Assembly (NCBI GenBank): GCA_016208315.1
Contig: JACQYF010000018.1
Location: forward strand, 25,291 to 89,290
Reading direction: 5' to 3'
Source of the DNA: Chloroflexota bacterium
GTDB lineage: Bacteria > Chloroflexota > Anaerolineae > UBA4142
Length of the DNA stretch: 64,000 bases
Below, in pieces: positions 41,625 to 49,232 of this stretch. Under the pieces are notes generated by a model. The model was not told the origin of the DNA, did not search any database, and saw nothing but the letters and a program-made list of their open reading frames with translations. The number at the start of each line of letters is the position of its first letter. The stretch's first letter is position 1. A program made the translations under genes and the position numbers.

Positions 41625-44132
41625 ATGACTCGCTCACTGACTGACCTTCTCGCCGCCTGGCAAGCCGACCCCGCGATCCGCGCCAACATCGCGGCTTGGC
41701 GAACACTGCCCGCGCGCGCGGCTCAACGTGCGCCGCTGCCCAACGACCTCCACCCCGCGCTGGCCGATTGGCTCCGCGCCCGCGGCGTTTCCGCGCTCTT
41801 CAGCCATCAAGCGACCGCGTGGGAACTCGCGCGCGCCGGACGCCACCTCGTCGTCGTCACCGGCACGGCGAGCGGCAAGACGCTCTGCTATAACCTCCCC
41901 GTCCTTGACCGGCTGCTCCGCGATCCCCACGCCCGCGCGCTCTATCTATTTCCAACAAAGGCGCTTGCCCAAGATCAAGTTTCCAATCTCCAATCTCTAA
42001 CCTCCAATCTCTCTGTCGCTACCTACGATGGCGATACTCCGCAGGACGCGCGGCCTGCCATTCGCGCCAACGCGCGCATCGTCGTCAGCAATCCCGATAT
42101 GGTCCACACGGGCATTCTGCCGCATCACACCCTCTGGGCCGAATTCTTCCGCCATCTCCAATTCATCGTGATTGACGAGATGCACGCGTACCGAGGCTTG
42201 TTCGGCTCACACGTGGCGAACGTGCTCCGGCGATTGAAACGCGTGGCGCGCTTTTACGGCACCGCACCGCGATTCATTCTCACATCCGCGACGATTGCGA
42301 ATCCCACAGAACTTGCCGAGCGATTGATCGAAGAACCGGTCGCGTTGGTTGATAACGACGGCGCGGCAAAAGGCGAGAAGCATTTCCTCGTCTACAATCC
42401 GCCCATCGTCAATCACGCGCTCGGCATCCGCCGCTCGACTCTGCTCGAAAGCGTCCGCCTCGCGCAAGGGCTGTTGAACTACAATGTCCAAACCATCGTC
42501 TTTGCCGGCGCGCGCCGCACGGTCGAAATCATCCTCAGGTACCTCCACTCCCATACCCCCATACTCCCACACTCGGAAATGGGAGTGCGGGGGTACCGAG
42601 GTGGTTACCTTCCCTCCGAGCGTCGCGAGATCGAGCGCGGGCTGCGCGAGGGCCGCGTGCGCGCGGTCGTTGCGACAAACGCGCTCGAATTGGGTATTGA
42701 CATCGGCGGGATGGGCGCGGCGGTCCTCGTCGGTTATCCGGGCACGATTGCCGCGACGTGGCAGCAGGCCGGGCGCGCGGGCCGCGGCGCGGAAACGTCG
42801 CTCGCGGTGCTCGTCGCATCAGCCGACCCGCTCGACCAATTCCTCGCGCAGCATCCCGATTATTTCTTTAACCGCTCGCCCGAACAGGCGCTGGTAAATC
42901 CCGACAATCTTCTCGTTCTTTTGCAGCACCTCCGCTGCGCCGCGTTCGAATTGCCCTTTCACGCCGGCGAAAGTTTCGGACGCGTCGAGAATTCGCGCGT
43001 CGCCGAGTTCCTTCATTTCCTGGTTGATTCCGGCGTGCTCCACGCGTCCGGCGAAAAATTTTTCTGGATGGCCGACCAATACCCCGCCGATTCCGTTTCG
43101 CTGCGGAGCGCGTCGGCGGACACCGTCGTGCTGCAAGCGGATGGCGCGACCATCGGCGAGGTGGATCGCGCGAGTGCGTCCTGGATGGTTCACCCGCAGG
43201 CCGTCTATCTGCACGACGGCCAAGCGTACACCGTAGACGAACTCGACCTGGCCCAGGGTCTTGCGCGGCTGCGCGCGATAGATGCGGATTACTACACCGA
43301 GCCGCTAAGTGAGACGACCGTCCAACTCCTGGACAAGCTCGCGCAAGCCGACGCGCGCGGCACGACCAAGGCGCACGGCGAAATCGCGGTGACGACCCAG
43401 GTCACAGGTTATCGCAAGGTCAAATGGTGGACGCACGAACATCTCGGCGCGGGCGTCGTCTTGCTGCCGCCGGCTGAGTTGCACACCACGGGTTACTGGC
43501 TTGCGCTGAAAGCGGAGACGGTGGAATCGTTGCGCGCGCAGCAGCTCTGGACGAACGATCCGATTGATTACGGGCCGGCTTGGACGAGTTTGCGCGCGCG
43601 CGTGCGTGCGCGGGATCGCTATCGCTGCCAGGGCTGCGGCGCGCCAGAAGGCCGCGCGCAACATCACGTCCATCACAAGATTCCATTCCGCGCGTTTGCG
43701 TCCGCCGACCAAGCCAACCAACTCGAAAACCTCGTGACCCTCTGCCCCAACTGTCACCGCCGCGCGGAAACTGCCGTCCGACTGCGAAGCGGACTCGCCG
43801 GCCTCGCGAACGTGCTCGGCCATCTTGCGCCGTTCTTCTTGATGTGCGATACGCGCGATATTGGCATCCACTCCGACCCGCAATCGCCGCTCGCAGATGG
43901 ACAGCCGGCAATCGTGATTTACGATAGCGTTCCCGCGGGCATCGGCTTCAGCGAGCGGCTATTCGAATTGCACGACGAGATGCTGACGCGCGCGCACGAA
44001 CTCGTCGCCGCGTGCGCGTGCCAAGACGGCTGCCCCTCGTGCGTCGGCCCCGGCGGCGAGAACGGCTACGGCGGAAAGCGTGAGACGCGCGCGTTGTTGG
44101 AGGCATTAACGGGACGCGGACCCCACTTTTAG
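41625..44132 (+). CDS. MrfA/YprA-like DEAD/DEAH helicase with inserted HNH domain
   Basis: 835 residues. The superfamily-2 core has SHQATAWELARAGRHLVVVTGTASGKT (motif I), IDEMHAYRG (DEMH), LTSATIANP and TNALELGIDIGG with QQAGRAGRG. After it comes an extra HNH segment (about 655-710) with RYRCQGCG (Cys668), HHVHHKIPFR and LVTLCPNCHRRAE. The C-terminal DUF1998-type zinc module follows, with Cys-rich CACQDGCPSCVG. Relatives (MrfA) act in DNA repair after mitomycin damage. The HNH insert suggests added nuclease activity. Two repeat tracts are read in frame, near 41977 and 42539. Confidence 0.9.
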   Translation: MTRSLTDLLAAWQADPAIRANIAAWRTLPARAAQRAPLPNDLHPALADWLRARGVSALFSHQATAWELARAGRHLVVVTGTASGKTLCYNLPVLDRLLRDPHARALYLFPTKALAQDQVSNLQSLTSNLSVATYDGDTPQDARPAIRANARIVVSNPDMVHTGILPHHTLWAEFFRHLQFIVIDEMHAYRGLFGSHVANVLRRLKRVARFYGTAPRFILTSATIANPTELAERLIEEPVALVDNDGAAKGEKHFLVYNPPIVNHALGIRRSTLLESVRLAQGLLNYNVQTIVFAGARRTVEIILRYLHSHTPILPHSEMGVRGYRGGYLPSERREIERGLREGRVRAVVATNALELGIDIGGMGAAVLVGYPGTIAATWQQAGRAGRGAETSLAVLVASADPLDQFLAQHPDYFFNRSPEQALVNPDNLLVLLQHLRCAAFELPFHAGESFGRVENSRVAEFLHFLVDSGVLHASGEKFFWMADQYPADSVSLRSASADTVVLQADGATIGEVDRASASWMVHPQAVYLHDGQAYTVDELDLAQGLARLRAIDADYYTEPLSETTVQLLDKLAQADARGTTKAHGEIAVTTQVTGYRKVKWWTHEHLGAGVVLLPPAELHTTGYWLALKAETVESLRAQQLWTNDPIDYGPAWTSLRARVRARDRYRCQGCGAPEGRAQHHVHHKIPFRAFASADQANQLENLVTLCPNCHRRAETAVRLRSGLAGLANVLGHLAPFFLMCDTRDIGIHSDPQSPLADGQPAIVIYDSVPAGIGFSERLFELHDEMLTRAHELVAACACQDGCPSCVGPGGENGYGGKRETRALLEALTGRGPHF
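41977..42012. repeat. CCAATCTCC repeat inside the helicase gene
   Basis: TCCAATCTCCAATCTCTAACCTCCAATCTC is read as SNLQSLTSNLS between two conserved helicase segments. It is the unit seen in ggt. Confidence 0.8.
42539..42595. repeat. CTCCCATA hairpin inside the helicase gene
   Basis: ACTCCCATACCCCCATACTCCCACACTC is mirrored by GAAATGGGAGTGCGGGGGTA and read as HSHTPILPHSEMGVRGY before the conserved YRGGYLP. Confidence 0.88.
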
Positions 44133-44346
44133 CTTTTCACTTTTCACTTGCCGCGTGCAGGGTGTGCGTCATATTTTTGCGTGGAGACGAGCGGGCGTTG
44201 CAAACACCCGCCCTGAGGCGGACGAACTGCGTCCGACTTGCCGAAGGGTCGAAACTCGGTTTACCGAGTTGGCGCAATCGGCTCAATCCGTTTTTCCGTT
44301 TCGCGAACGCAATCCGTGTTTGACAATCCGCCGCGTGAACGGATGC
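44133..44346. other. intergenic region with repeat remnants
   Basis: Non-coding stretch between the helicase and the nitrilase-like gene. TTTTCACTTTTCACTT follows the stop codon. TCAATCCGTTTTTCCGTTTCGCGAACGCAATCCG (about 44283-44318) is a half copy of the CGGATTGC family. I see no gene in it. Confidence 0.6.
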
Positions 44347-44375
44347 TTGAACTATCGCTCTATCTGTGCTAGAAT
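44347..44375 (+). promoter_or_regulatory. promoter of the nitrilase-like gene
   Basis: TTGAAC (44347-44352), a 17-nt spacer and TAGAAT (44370-44375), 39 nt before the ATG at 44415. Confidence 0.7.
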
Positions 44376-44414
44376 AGCGTCCACAAATCCACCATCTCAA
44401 CGGAGAGGATCGCG

Positions 44415-45242
44415 ATGCGACAAGTGTTCGTTGCAATTGCTCAATTTCATCCGCGCCTCGCCGAAGTGCAAGCAAACCTTGACCGCATCGGCGAAATCAT
44501 TGACCACATCAGCGCCGCACAAAAAGTAGACTTGATTGTCTTCCCGGAGTTGGCCACGACGGGTTACGAGTGCGGCGTTCGCTTTACCGAGCTGGCCGAA
44601 CAGGTTCCCGGGCCCACCGTCGAGGCGCTGGCCGAGCGCGCCGAACGCTATCAAACGTACCTCGCGTTCGGCATGGTCGCCAAGCACAAGGTCGAGAGCG
44701 TCGTCTACGACGCGGCGATTCTGCTCGGCCGCGACGGCGAAGTGGTCGGACAGTATCGCAAAGTCCACTTGAAACCGGAAGAGCGTCCCAATTTCCGCGG
44801 CGGTTTCAAGTTCCCGACCATCGCCACCGATTTCGGCTTGGTCGGCTTGCTCGTCGGTTGGGACCTGGCGTTCCCGGAAGCCGCGCGCAGTCTCGCGCTC
44901 GACGGCGCGGAATTGATCGCGGCGCCGGCCAATTGGGAGACGCAGCACATTGAAGAGTGGCGCGCCTATCTCACCGCGCGCGCCTTTGAGAACTCGCTCT
45001 TCATCGCCGCGGCCAACCGCATCGGCGACGAGTACACCTATTCGTTCGGCGGCGAAAGCGCGGTCGTCGGCCCGCGCGGCGAGGTGTACGCGAACGTCGG
45101 GCGCGACGAAAACGAGCGCCCAAAAGAAGCGTACGCGATTGCCAAGATTGATTTGGATAACGTCAAGAAATATCGCGAAGAACTCCAGATCATGCAGAGC
45201 CGCCAACCCGTGGCGTACCGGAGCGTGGTGAAGAATTACTGA
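44415..45242 (+). CDS. carbon-nitrogen hydrolase fold protein lacking the catalytic Cys
   Basis: The 275-residue nitrilase-superfamily protein has the general-base Glu45 (FPELATTGY) and Lys116 (YRKVHLK) intact. In the nucleophile motif, normally with Cys before (Y/W)-D..FPE, it reads LLVGWDLAFPE with Gly148 at the Cys position. The rest of the fold (AAPANWETQHIEEWRAYLTARAFENSLFIAAANR) is well preserved. The protein is therefore predicted to be inactive as an amidase, or a binding/regulatory member. AGAGGA precedes the start. It is monocistronic. Confidence 0.88.
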   Translation: MRQVFVAIAQFHPRLAEVQANLDRIGEIIDHISAAQKVDLIVFPELATTGYECGVRFTELAEQVPGPTVEALAERAERYQTYLAFGMVAKHKVESVVYDAAILLGRDGEVVGQYRKVHLKPEERPNFRGGFKFPTIATDFGLVGLLVGWDLAFPEAARSLALDGAELIAAPANWETQHIEEWRAYLTARAFENSLFIAAANRIGDEYTYSFGGESAVVGPRGEVYANVGRDENERPKEAYAIAKIDLDNVKKYREELQIMQSRQPVAYRSVVKNY

Positions 45243-45244
45243 GG

Positions 45245-45340
45245 TACATTGGTAAACAGGTAGACAGGTAGACAGGTTTCCTTGCATACTTGTGTACCTG
45301 TGTACTTGTCTACTTGTGTACGTGTGTACCTGTGAGACCG
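45245..45340. repeat. TAGACAGGT/GTACTTGTG repeat array
   Basis: GGTAAACAGGTAGACAGGTAGACAGGT is followed by inverted GTGTACCTGTGTACTTGTC units, between the nitrilase-like gene and ltaE. Related to 12921-13013. Confidence 0.9.
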
Positions 45341-45353
45341 GAGACCTGAGCCA

Positions 45354-46412
45354 GTGAAGACGATTGACTTGCGTAGCGATACCGTGACCCTGCCGACGCC
45401 GGAGATGCGCGCGGCGATGGCGAACGCGGAATTGGGCGATGACGTGATGGGCGAAGACCCGACGGTCAATCGCCTGGAGCAGATCGCCGCGGAGCGGACG
45501 AATAAAGAGGCCGCGCTATTTGTCGCCAGCGGCACGATGGGCAACCTGGTCGCGCTGCTGACGCATTGCGGGCGCGGCGACGAGGCGATTGTCGGCGATC
45601 GGGCGCACTCGTTCATCAGCGAAGTTGCCGGCATGGCCGCTCTGGGAGGCATTCAGCCGCGCGCTCTTCCCAACCAACCGGACGGCACGCTGGCGCTCGA
45701 CGACATCAAAGCCGCGATTCGCGGCGACAACGTTCACTGGCCGCGCACCCGCCTGATCGCGCTCGAGAATACGCACAACGCTTGCAACGGCGCGCCGCTC
45801 CCGCCCGCGTATCTCTGGTCGGTGCGGCAGATCGCGCAAGACCGCGGTTTGAAAATCCATACCGATGGCGCGCGGATTTTCAACGCCGCGGTCGCGCTCG
45901 GCGTGCCGGTCGCCGAATTGACGCGCTATACCGATTCGATTTCATTTTGCCTGTCGAAAGGATTGAGCGCGCCGGTCGGATCGCTCTTGTGCGGCCCCGC
46001 CGATTTTGTCGCCGAGGCGCGGCGGCTGCGCAAGATGGTGGGCGGCGGCATGCGGCAAGCGGGCGTCCTTGCCGCGGCGGGCATCGTCGCGCTGGAGACG
46101 ATGGTGGACCGCCTGGCCGAGGATCACGCCAACGCCCGGTATTTTGCCGAATGTGTCGCCGGCATTCCCGGCATCGTACTCGACCCCGGCCGCGTTAAAA
46201 CCAACATTGTGTTTTTCGATCTCGAAGCGCACCTGCCCGCCGCGGCGCAATTCGCCAAGCGCCTGGCCCGCGAAGGCGTGCTGATCGGCGCGGCCGGCGA
46301 ACGCCGCCTGCGCGCCGTGACGCACTATGGCATCGCGCGCGCGGACGTCGAACAAGCAATTGGCGTCATCAGTCAACAGTCAACAGTCAACAGTCAACAG
46401 ACTGAATACTGA
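45354..46412 (+). CDS. ltaE: low-specificity L-threonine aldolase
   Basis: PLP enzyme splitting threonine/allo-threonine to glycine and acetaldehyde. It starts at GTG 45354 with KTIDLRSDTVTLPTPEMR. Further marks are GDDVMGEDPTV and the PLP lysine, Lys202, in FCLSKGLSAPVGS. About 340 residues are normal. The last about 14 (ISQQSTVNSQQTEY) come from the following CAGTCAA repeat array, which supplied a new C-terminus. Confidence 0.94.
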   Translation: MKTIDLRSDTVTLPTPEMRAAMANAELGDDVMGEDPTVNRLEQIAAERTNKEAALFVASGTMGNLVALLTHCGRGDEAIVGDRAHSFISEVAGMAALGGIQPRALPNQPDGTLALDDIKAAIRGDNVHWPRTRLIALENTHNACNGAPLPPAYLWSVRQIAQDRGLKIHTDGARIFNAAVALGVPVAELTRYTDSISFCLSKGLSAPVGSLLCGPADFVAEARRLRKMVGGGMRQAGVLAAAGIVALETMVDRLAEDHANARYFAECVAGIPGIVLDPGRVKTNIVFFDLEAHLPAAAQFAKRLAREGVLIGAAGERRLRAVTHYGIARADVEQAIGVISQQSTVNSQQTEY

Positions 46413-46476
46413 ACACTGAATCCTGCTCACTGCTCACTGTTCACTGTTCACTGTTCGCTGTTCACTGAACACTGTC
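46369..46476. repeat. CAGTCAA array with inverted TTCACTG units, running out of ltaE
   Basis: About four CAGTCAA heptamers in the 3' end of ltaE, then GAATACTGAACACTG and tandem TTCACTG units. It can form a hairpin and is the probable terminator. Confidence 0.92.
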
Positions 46477-46493
46477 CCACATCGGAGTCTACA

Positions 46494-46688
46494 ATGCTCA
46501 CCAAACTCATGGGGACGTTGCTCTTTATCATCGGATTCTTTCTGATTACGCTGGCCACGCTCTCGATTCTGGAATTGATTCCCCAGCGCGGGGCGTTTGA
46601 GCGCATCCTGCTGTACCTGGGAGGCCTGATTCTCTGTGTGCTCGGCTACGTGATGGCGCGGGACAAGCCGCCGAGCGCGATAGTCTGA
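46494..46688 (+). CDS. small two-helix membrane protein
   Basis: 64 residues with GGAG upstream. Two hydrophobic helices (about 4-26 and 39-57) are separated by a short loop (IPQRGAFER), and the tail is charged. Not recognised as a known family. It directly precedes the KaiB-like gene (25-nt gap). Confidence 0.6.
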   Translation: MLTKLMGTLLFIIGFFLITLATLSILELIPQRGAFERILLYLGGLILCVLGYVMARDKPPSAIV

Positions 46689-46713
46689 GCGAAAGCAAAG
46701 CGGGAAAAAGACC

Positions 46714-47058
46714 TTGAAGCCGGCAACAGAGCGTGACGCGCGCGCAGGACAGCAGACCGGGATCACGCGCCAGGCGAAGACGCAGACTTGGGAGCTGCGT
46801 CTCTATGTGGCGGGCCAAACGCCCAAGTCGCTGGCCGCGATTGCCAATCTCAAAAAGATTTGCGAGCAGCACCTGGCGGGGCGATACCGCATTGAGGTGA
46901 TTGACGTTTTGGAGGATCGGCAGTCCGCGCGCGAAGATGGAATCTTGGCAATTCCTACGCTCGTGCGCAAACTCCCGCGTCCAGCGCGCAAGATTGTGGG
47001 CGACCTTTCCGATACGAAACGCGTGTTACTCGGCTTGAGCTTAAGGCCGAAAAAGTGA
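46714..47058 (+). CDS. kaiB: KaiB-like thioredoxin-fold protein
   Basis: The 114-residue product starts at TTG 46714. From residue 25 it follows the KaiB pattern closely: [68 protein letters not shown] and [10 protein letters not shown]. In cyanobacteria KaiB binds KaiC and competes with the KaiB-like sensor domain of the kinase SasA. No kaiA or kaiC is in the window. Here it leads a run of signalling genes (diguanylate cyclase, histidine kinase, receiver, HD-GYP), suggesting a KaiB-linked phosphorelay. Confidence 0.9.
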   Translation: MKPATERDARAGQQTGITRQAKTQTWELRLYVAGQTPKSLAAIANLKKICEQHLAGRYRIEVIDVLEDRQSAREDGILAIPTLVRKLPRPARKIVGDLSDTKRVLLGLSLRPKK

Positions 47059-47138
47059 GTTGGATGTCACTCATCGCGGAGCGACCCCTCAATGGGTCGC
47101 TCCCTTTTATGTCCGAAGCAGAGTAGCGGCAAACGGAA

Positions 47139-49229
47139 ATGCTATTGGCAGACACAAACAACCGGCAAAAGACCTACAAGCAGCTCGAATCCGAAATCGA
47201 AAACTTGCGGCGGAAGTTGGAGCAAGCCGACCAAACCCTGGCGGCCATCCGGAGCGGCCAAGTGGACGCTCTCGTGATTGCATCGCCGGAGGGCGATCAG
47301 GTCTATACCTTGCGAGGCACCGACCATCCGTATCGCGCGCTCGTGGAGGATATGAACGAAGGCGCGCTGACGTTGAGCGCCGACGGAATCCTCTTGTACT
47401 GCAATCGGCGCTTTGCCGAAATGCTCCAACTGCCCCTGGTTCAAGTTCTGGGCGAGCCGTTTGCCCGTTTCGTCGCGCCCGAAGATCGAGCCAAAGCCAG
47501 CCACGTTTTGGGCCAAGGACTCCAGGGCAGCAGCAAGGGCGAAATCACCCTCCGCGCGGCAGACGAGTCACGCCTGGTCGCCGATCTTTCGCTGCATCGA
47601 ATGGTCATCGAAGGCGCGCCGAGTCTCAGCGGCGTCGTCATGGATATTACCGAGCGCGCGCGCCTGCACGAACAGGTCCAGCGCCACGCGTCCGAATTGG
47701 AACAGCGCGTCGCGGAACGAACGGCCGAATTGGAGGCGATCAACCAGCGCCTCAAAAACGAAATTGTCGAGCGGACGCGGACCCAAGAGGCGCTTAAAGC
47801 AAGCGAAGAACGCTTCCGATTGGCGCTGACGGATTCGCGCATTACCGTCTTTAACCAGGATCGCGATCTGCGGTACACCTGGGTCTACAACCTGCCGTCG
47901 GGATTTGATCCCGAAGATATTCTGTGCCGCACCGACGCCGAACTCTGGCCGCCGGAGCAAGCCGCGCTCCTCGAACAGATCAAGCAGCCGGCGCTGGCCA
48001 AGGGCTTGAGCGGCCGGGGCGAGGTCACACTCCACGCCGGGCGCGAGACGCACGTCTTCGATATTTCCGTGGACCCGCAGCGTGACGCGGCAGGCAACAT
48101 CATTGGCATCACGTCGGTCGCGGTGGACGTGAGCGATCGCAAGGAAAGCGAGCAAGCGTTGCAGCACGCGAACCAGAACCTGATGAGCTGGGCCAGCGAA
48201 TTGGAGCAGCGCAATCGCGAAATCAGCCAGCTCAACGAGATGGGTGACCTCTTGCAAAGTTGCCTCACGCCGGAAGAGGCCTACGTCGTCATCGCCCAGG
48301 CCGCGCGCAATTTGCTGCCGGGAGACTCGGGCGCGCTTTACGTCTTGAACAACTCGAAAAACCTGATCGAAGCCGCGGCGACTTGGGGCGAATTCGGCCC
48401 GGACGACCTCGAGCAAGTCTTTTCCTCGGAAAGCTGCTGGGCGCTGCGCCGGGGCCGGATTCACCTGGTCGCCGATTCGCAGACCAGTCTCTTGTGCGAG
48501 CACGTTCGCCGCAATCCGGCGAGCCACGCGCCCTATAGTTCCATGTGTATCCCCATGATGGCGCAAGGCGAGACGCTGGGTATCTTTTATCTGCAAACCG
48601 CGGCGCGTCCGGACGGTCAGCCGGCCTTGTCCGAGTCCAAGCAGCGTTTGGCGGTTAGCATTGCGGAGCACGTCGCGCTGGCATTGTCCAGTTTGCGCTT
48701 GCGGGAAACCCTCCAGCGTCAAGCCATTCGCGATTCGCTCACCGGCCTGTTCAATCGGCGCTACATGGAAGAATCCCTGGAGCGGGAAATGCGGCGGGCG
48801 ACGCGCAAGCATAGCACGGTGGGGATCGTCATGCTGGACCTCGACCATTTCAAGCAATATAACGATGCGTTCGGTCACCAAGTCGGCGATGTGATCTTGC
48901 GCGAATTCGGCAATTTCCTGAAAGGGCAAGTGCGCGGCGGCGACGTCGCGTGTCGTTACGGCGGCGAAGAGTTCACGCTGATTCTGCCCGAGACCCCGCT
49001 GGAGGAAACGTGTGAACGCGCCGAGCAGATCCGCCAAGAACTCAAATTCCTTCAAGTGCAGCATAGCGGTCAGACCTTCGGCAACCTCTCGGTCTCGTTA
49101 GGCGTCGCCATCTTCCCGGAACACGCCGAGACAGCCGAGCAAATTTTGCAGGCCGCCGACGCCGCGCTTTACCAGGCCAAGACGGAAGGCCGCGACCGGG
49201 TCATCGTTGCGGCGCGCCAGGAGCAGTGA
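47139..49229 (+). CDS. PAS-PAS-GAF diguanylate cyclase
   Basis: 696 residues without membrane segments. An N-terminal coiled coil leads to PAS 1 (about 65-175), a second coiled coil, PAS 2 (about 225-335), GAF (about 370-525) and GGDEF (about 530-695). The active site reads GGEEF (608-612), and RGGD (599-602) five residues before it is an intact c-di-GMP inhibitory I-site. It should synthesise c-di-GMP under feedback control. It opens the four-gene signalling run. Confidence 0.93.
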   Translation: MLLADTNNRQKTYKQLESEIENLRRKLEQADQTLAAIRSGQVDALVIASPEGDQVYTLRGTDHPYRALVEDMNEGALTLSADGILLYCNRRFAEMLQLPLVQVLGEPFARFVAPEDRAKASHVLGQGLQGSSKGEITLRAADESRLVADLSLHRMVIEGAPSLSGVVMDITERARLHEQVQRHASELEQRVAERTAELEAINQRLKNEIVERTRTQEALKASEERFRLALTDSRITVFNQDRDLRYTWVYNLPSGFDPEDILCRTDAELWPPEQAALLEQIKQPALAKGLSGRGEVTLHAGRETHVFDISVDPQRDAAGNIIGITSVAVDVSDRKESEQALQHANQNLMSWASELEQRNREISQLNEMGDLLQSCLTPEEAYVVIAQAARNLLPGDSGALYVLNNSKNLIEAAATWGEFGPDDLEQVFSSESCWALRRGRIHLVADSQTSLLCEHVRRNPASHAPYSSMCIPMMAQGETLGIFYLQTAARPDGQPALSESKQRLAVSIAEHVALALSSLRLRETLQRQAIRDSLTGLFNRRYMEESLEREMRRATRKHSTVGIVMLDLDHFKQYNDAFGHQVGDVILREFGNFLKGQVRGGDVACRYGGEEFTLILPETPLEETCERAEQIRQELKFLQVQHSGQTFGNLSVSLGVAIFPEHAETAEQILQAADAALYQAKTEGRDRVIVAARQEQ

Positions 49230-49232
49230 GCG

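Noticed and set aside
44155..44529. A 124-residue open frame in the gap before the nitrilase-like gene
   Set aside because: It runs through repeat remnants and the promoter into the next gene in another frame, and has no domain.
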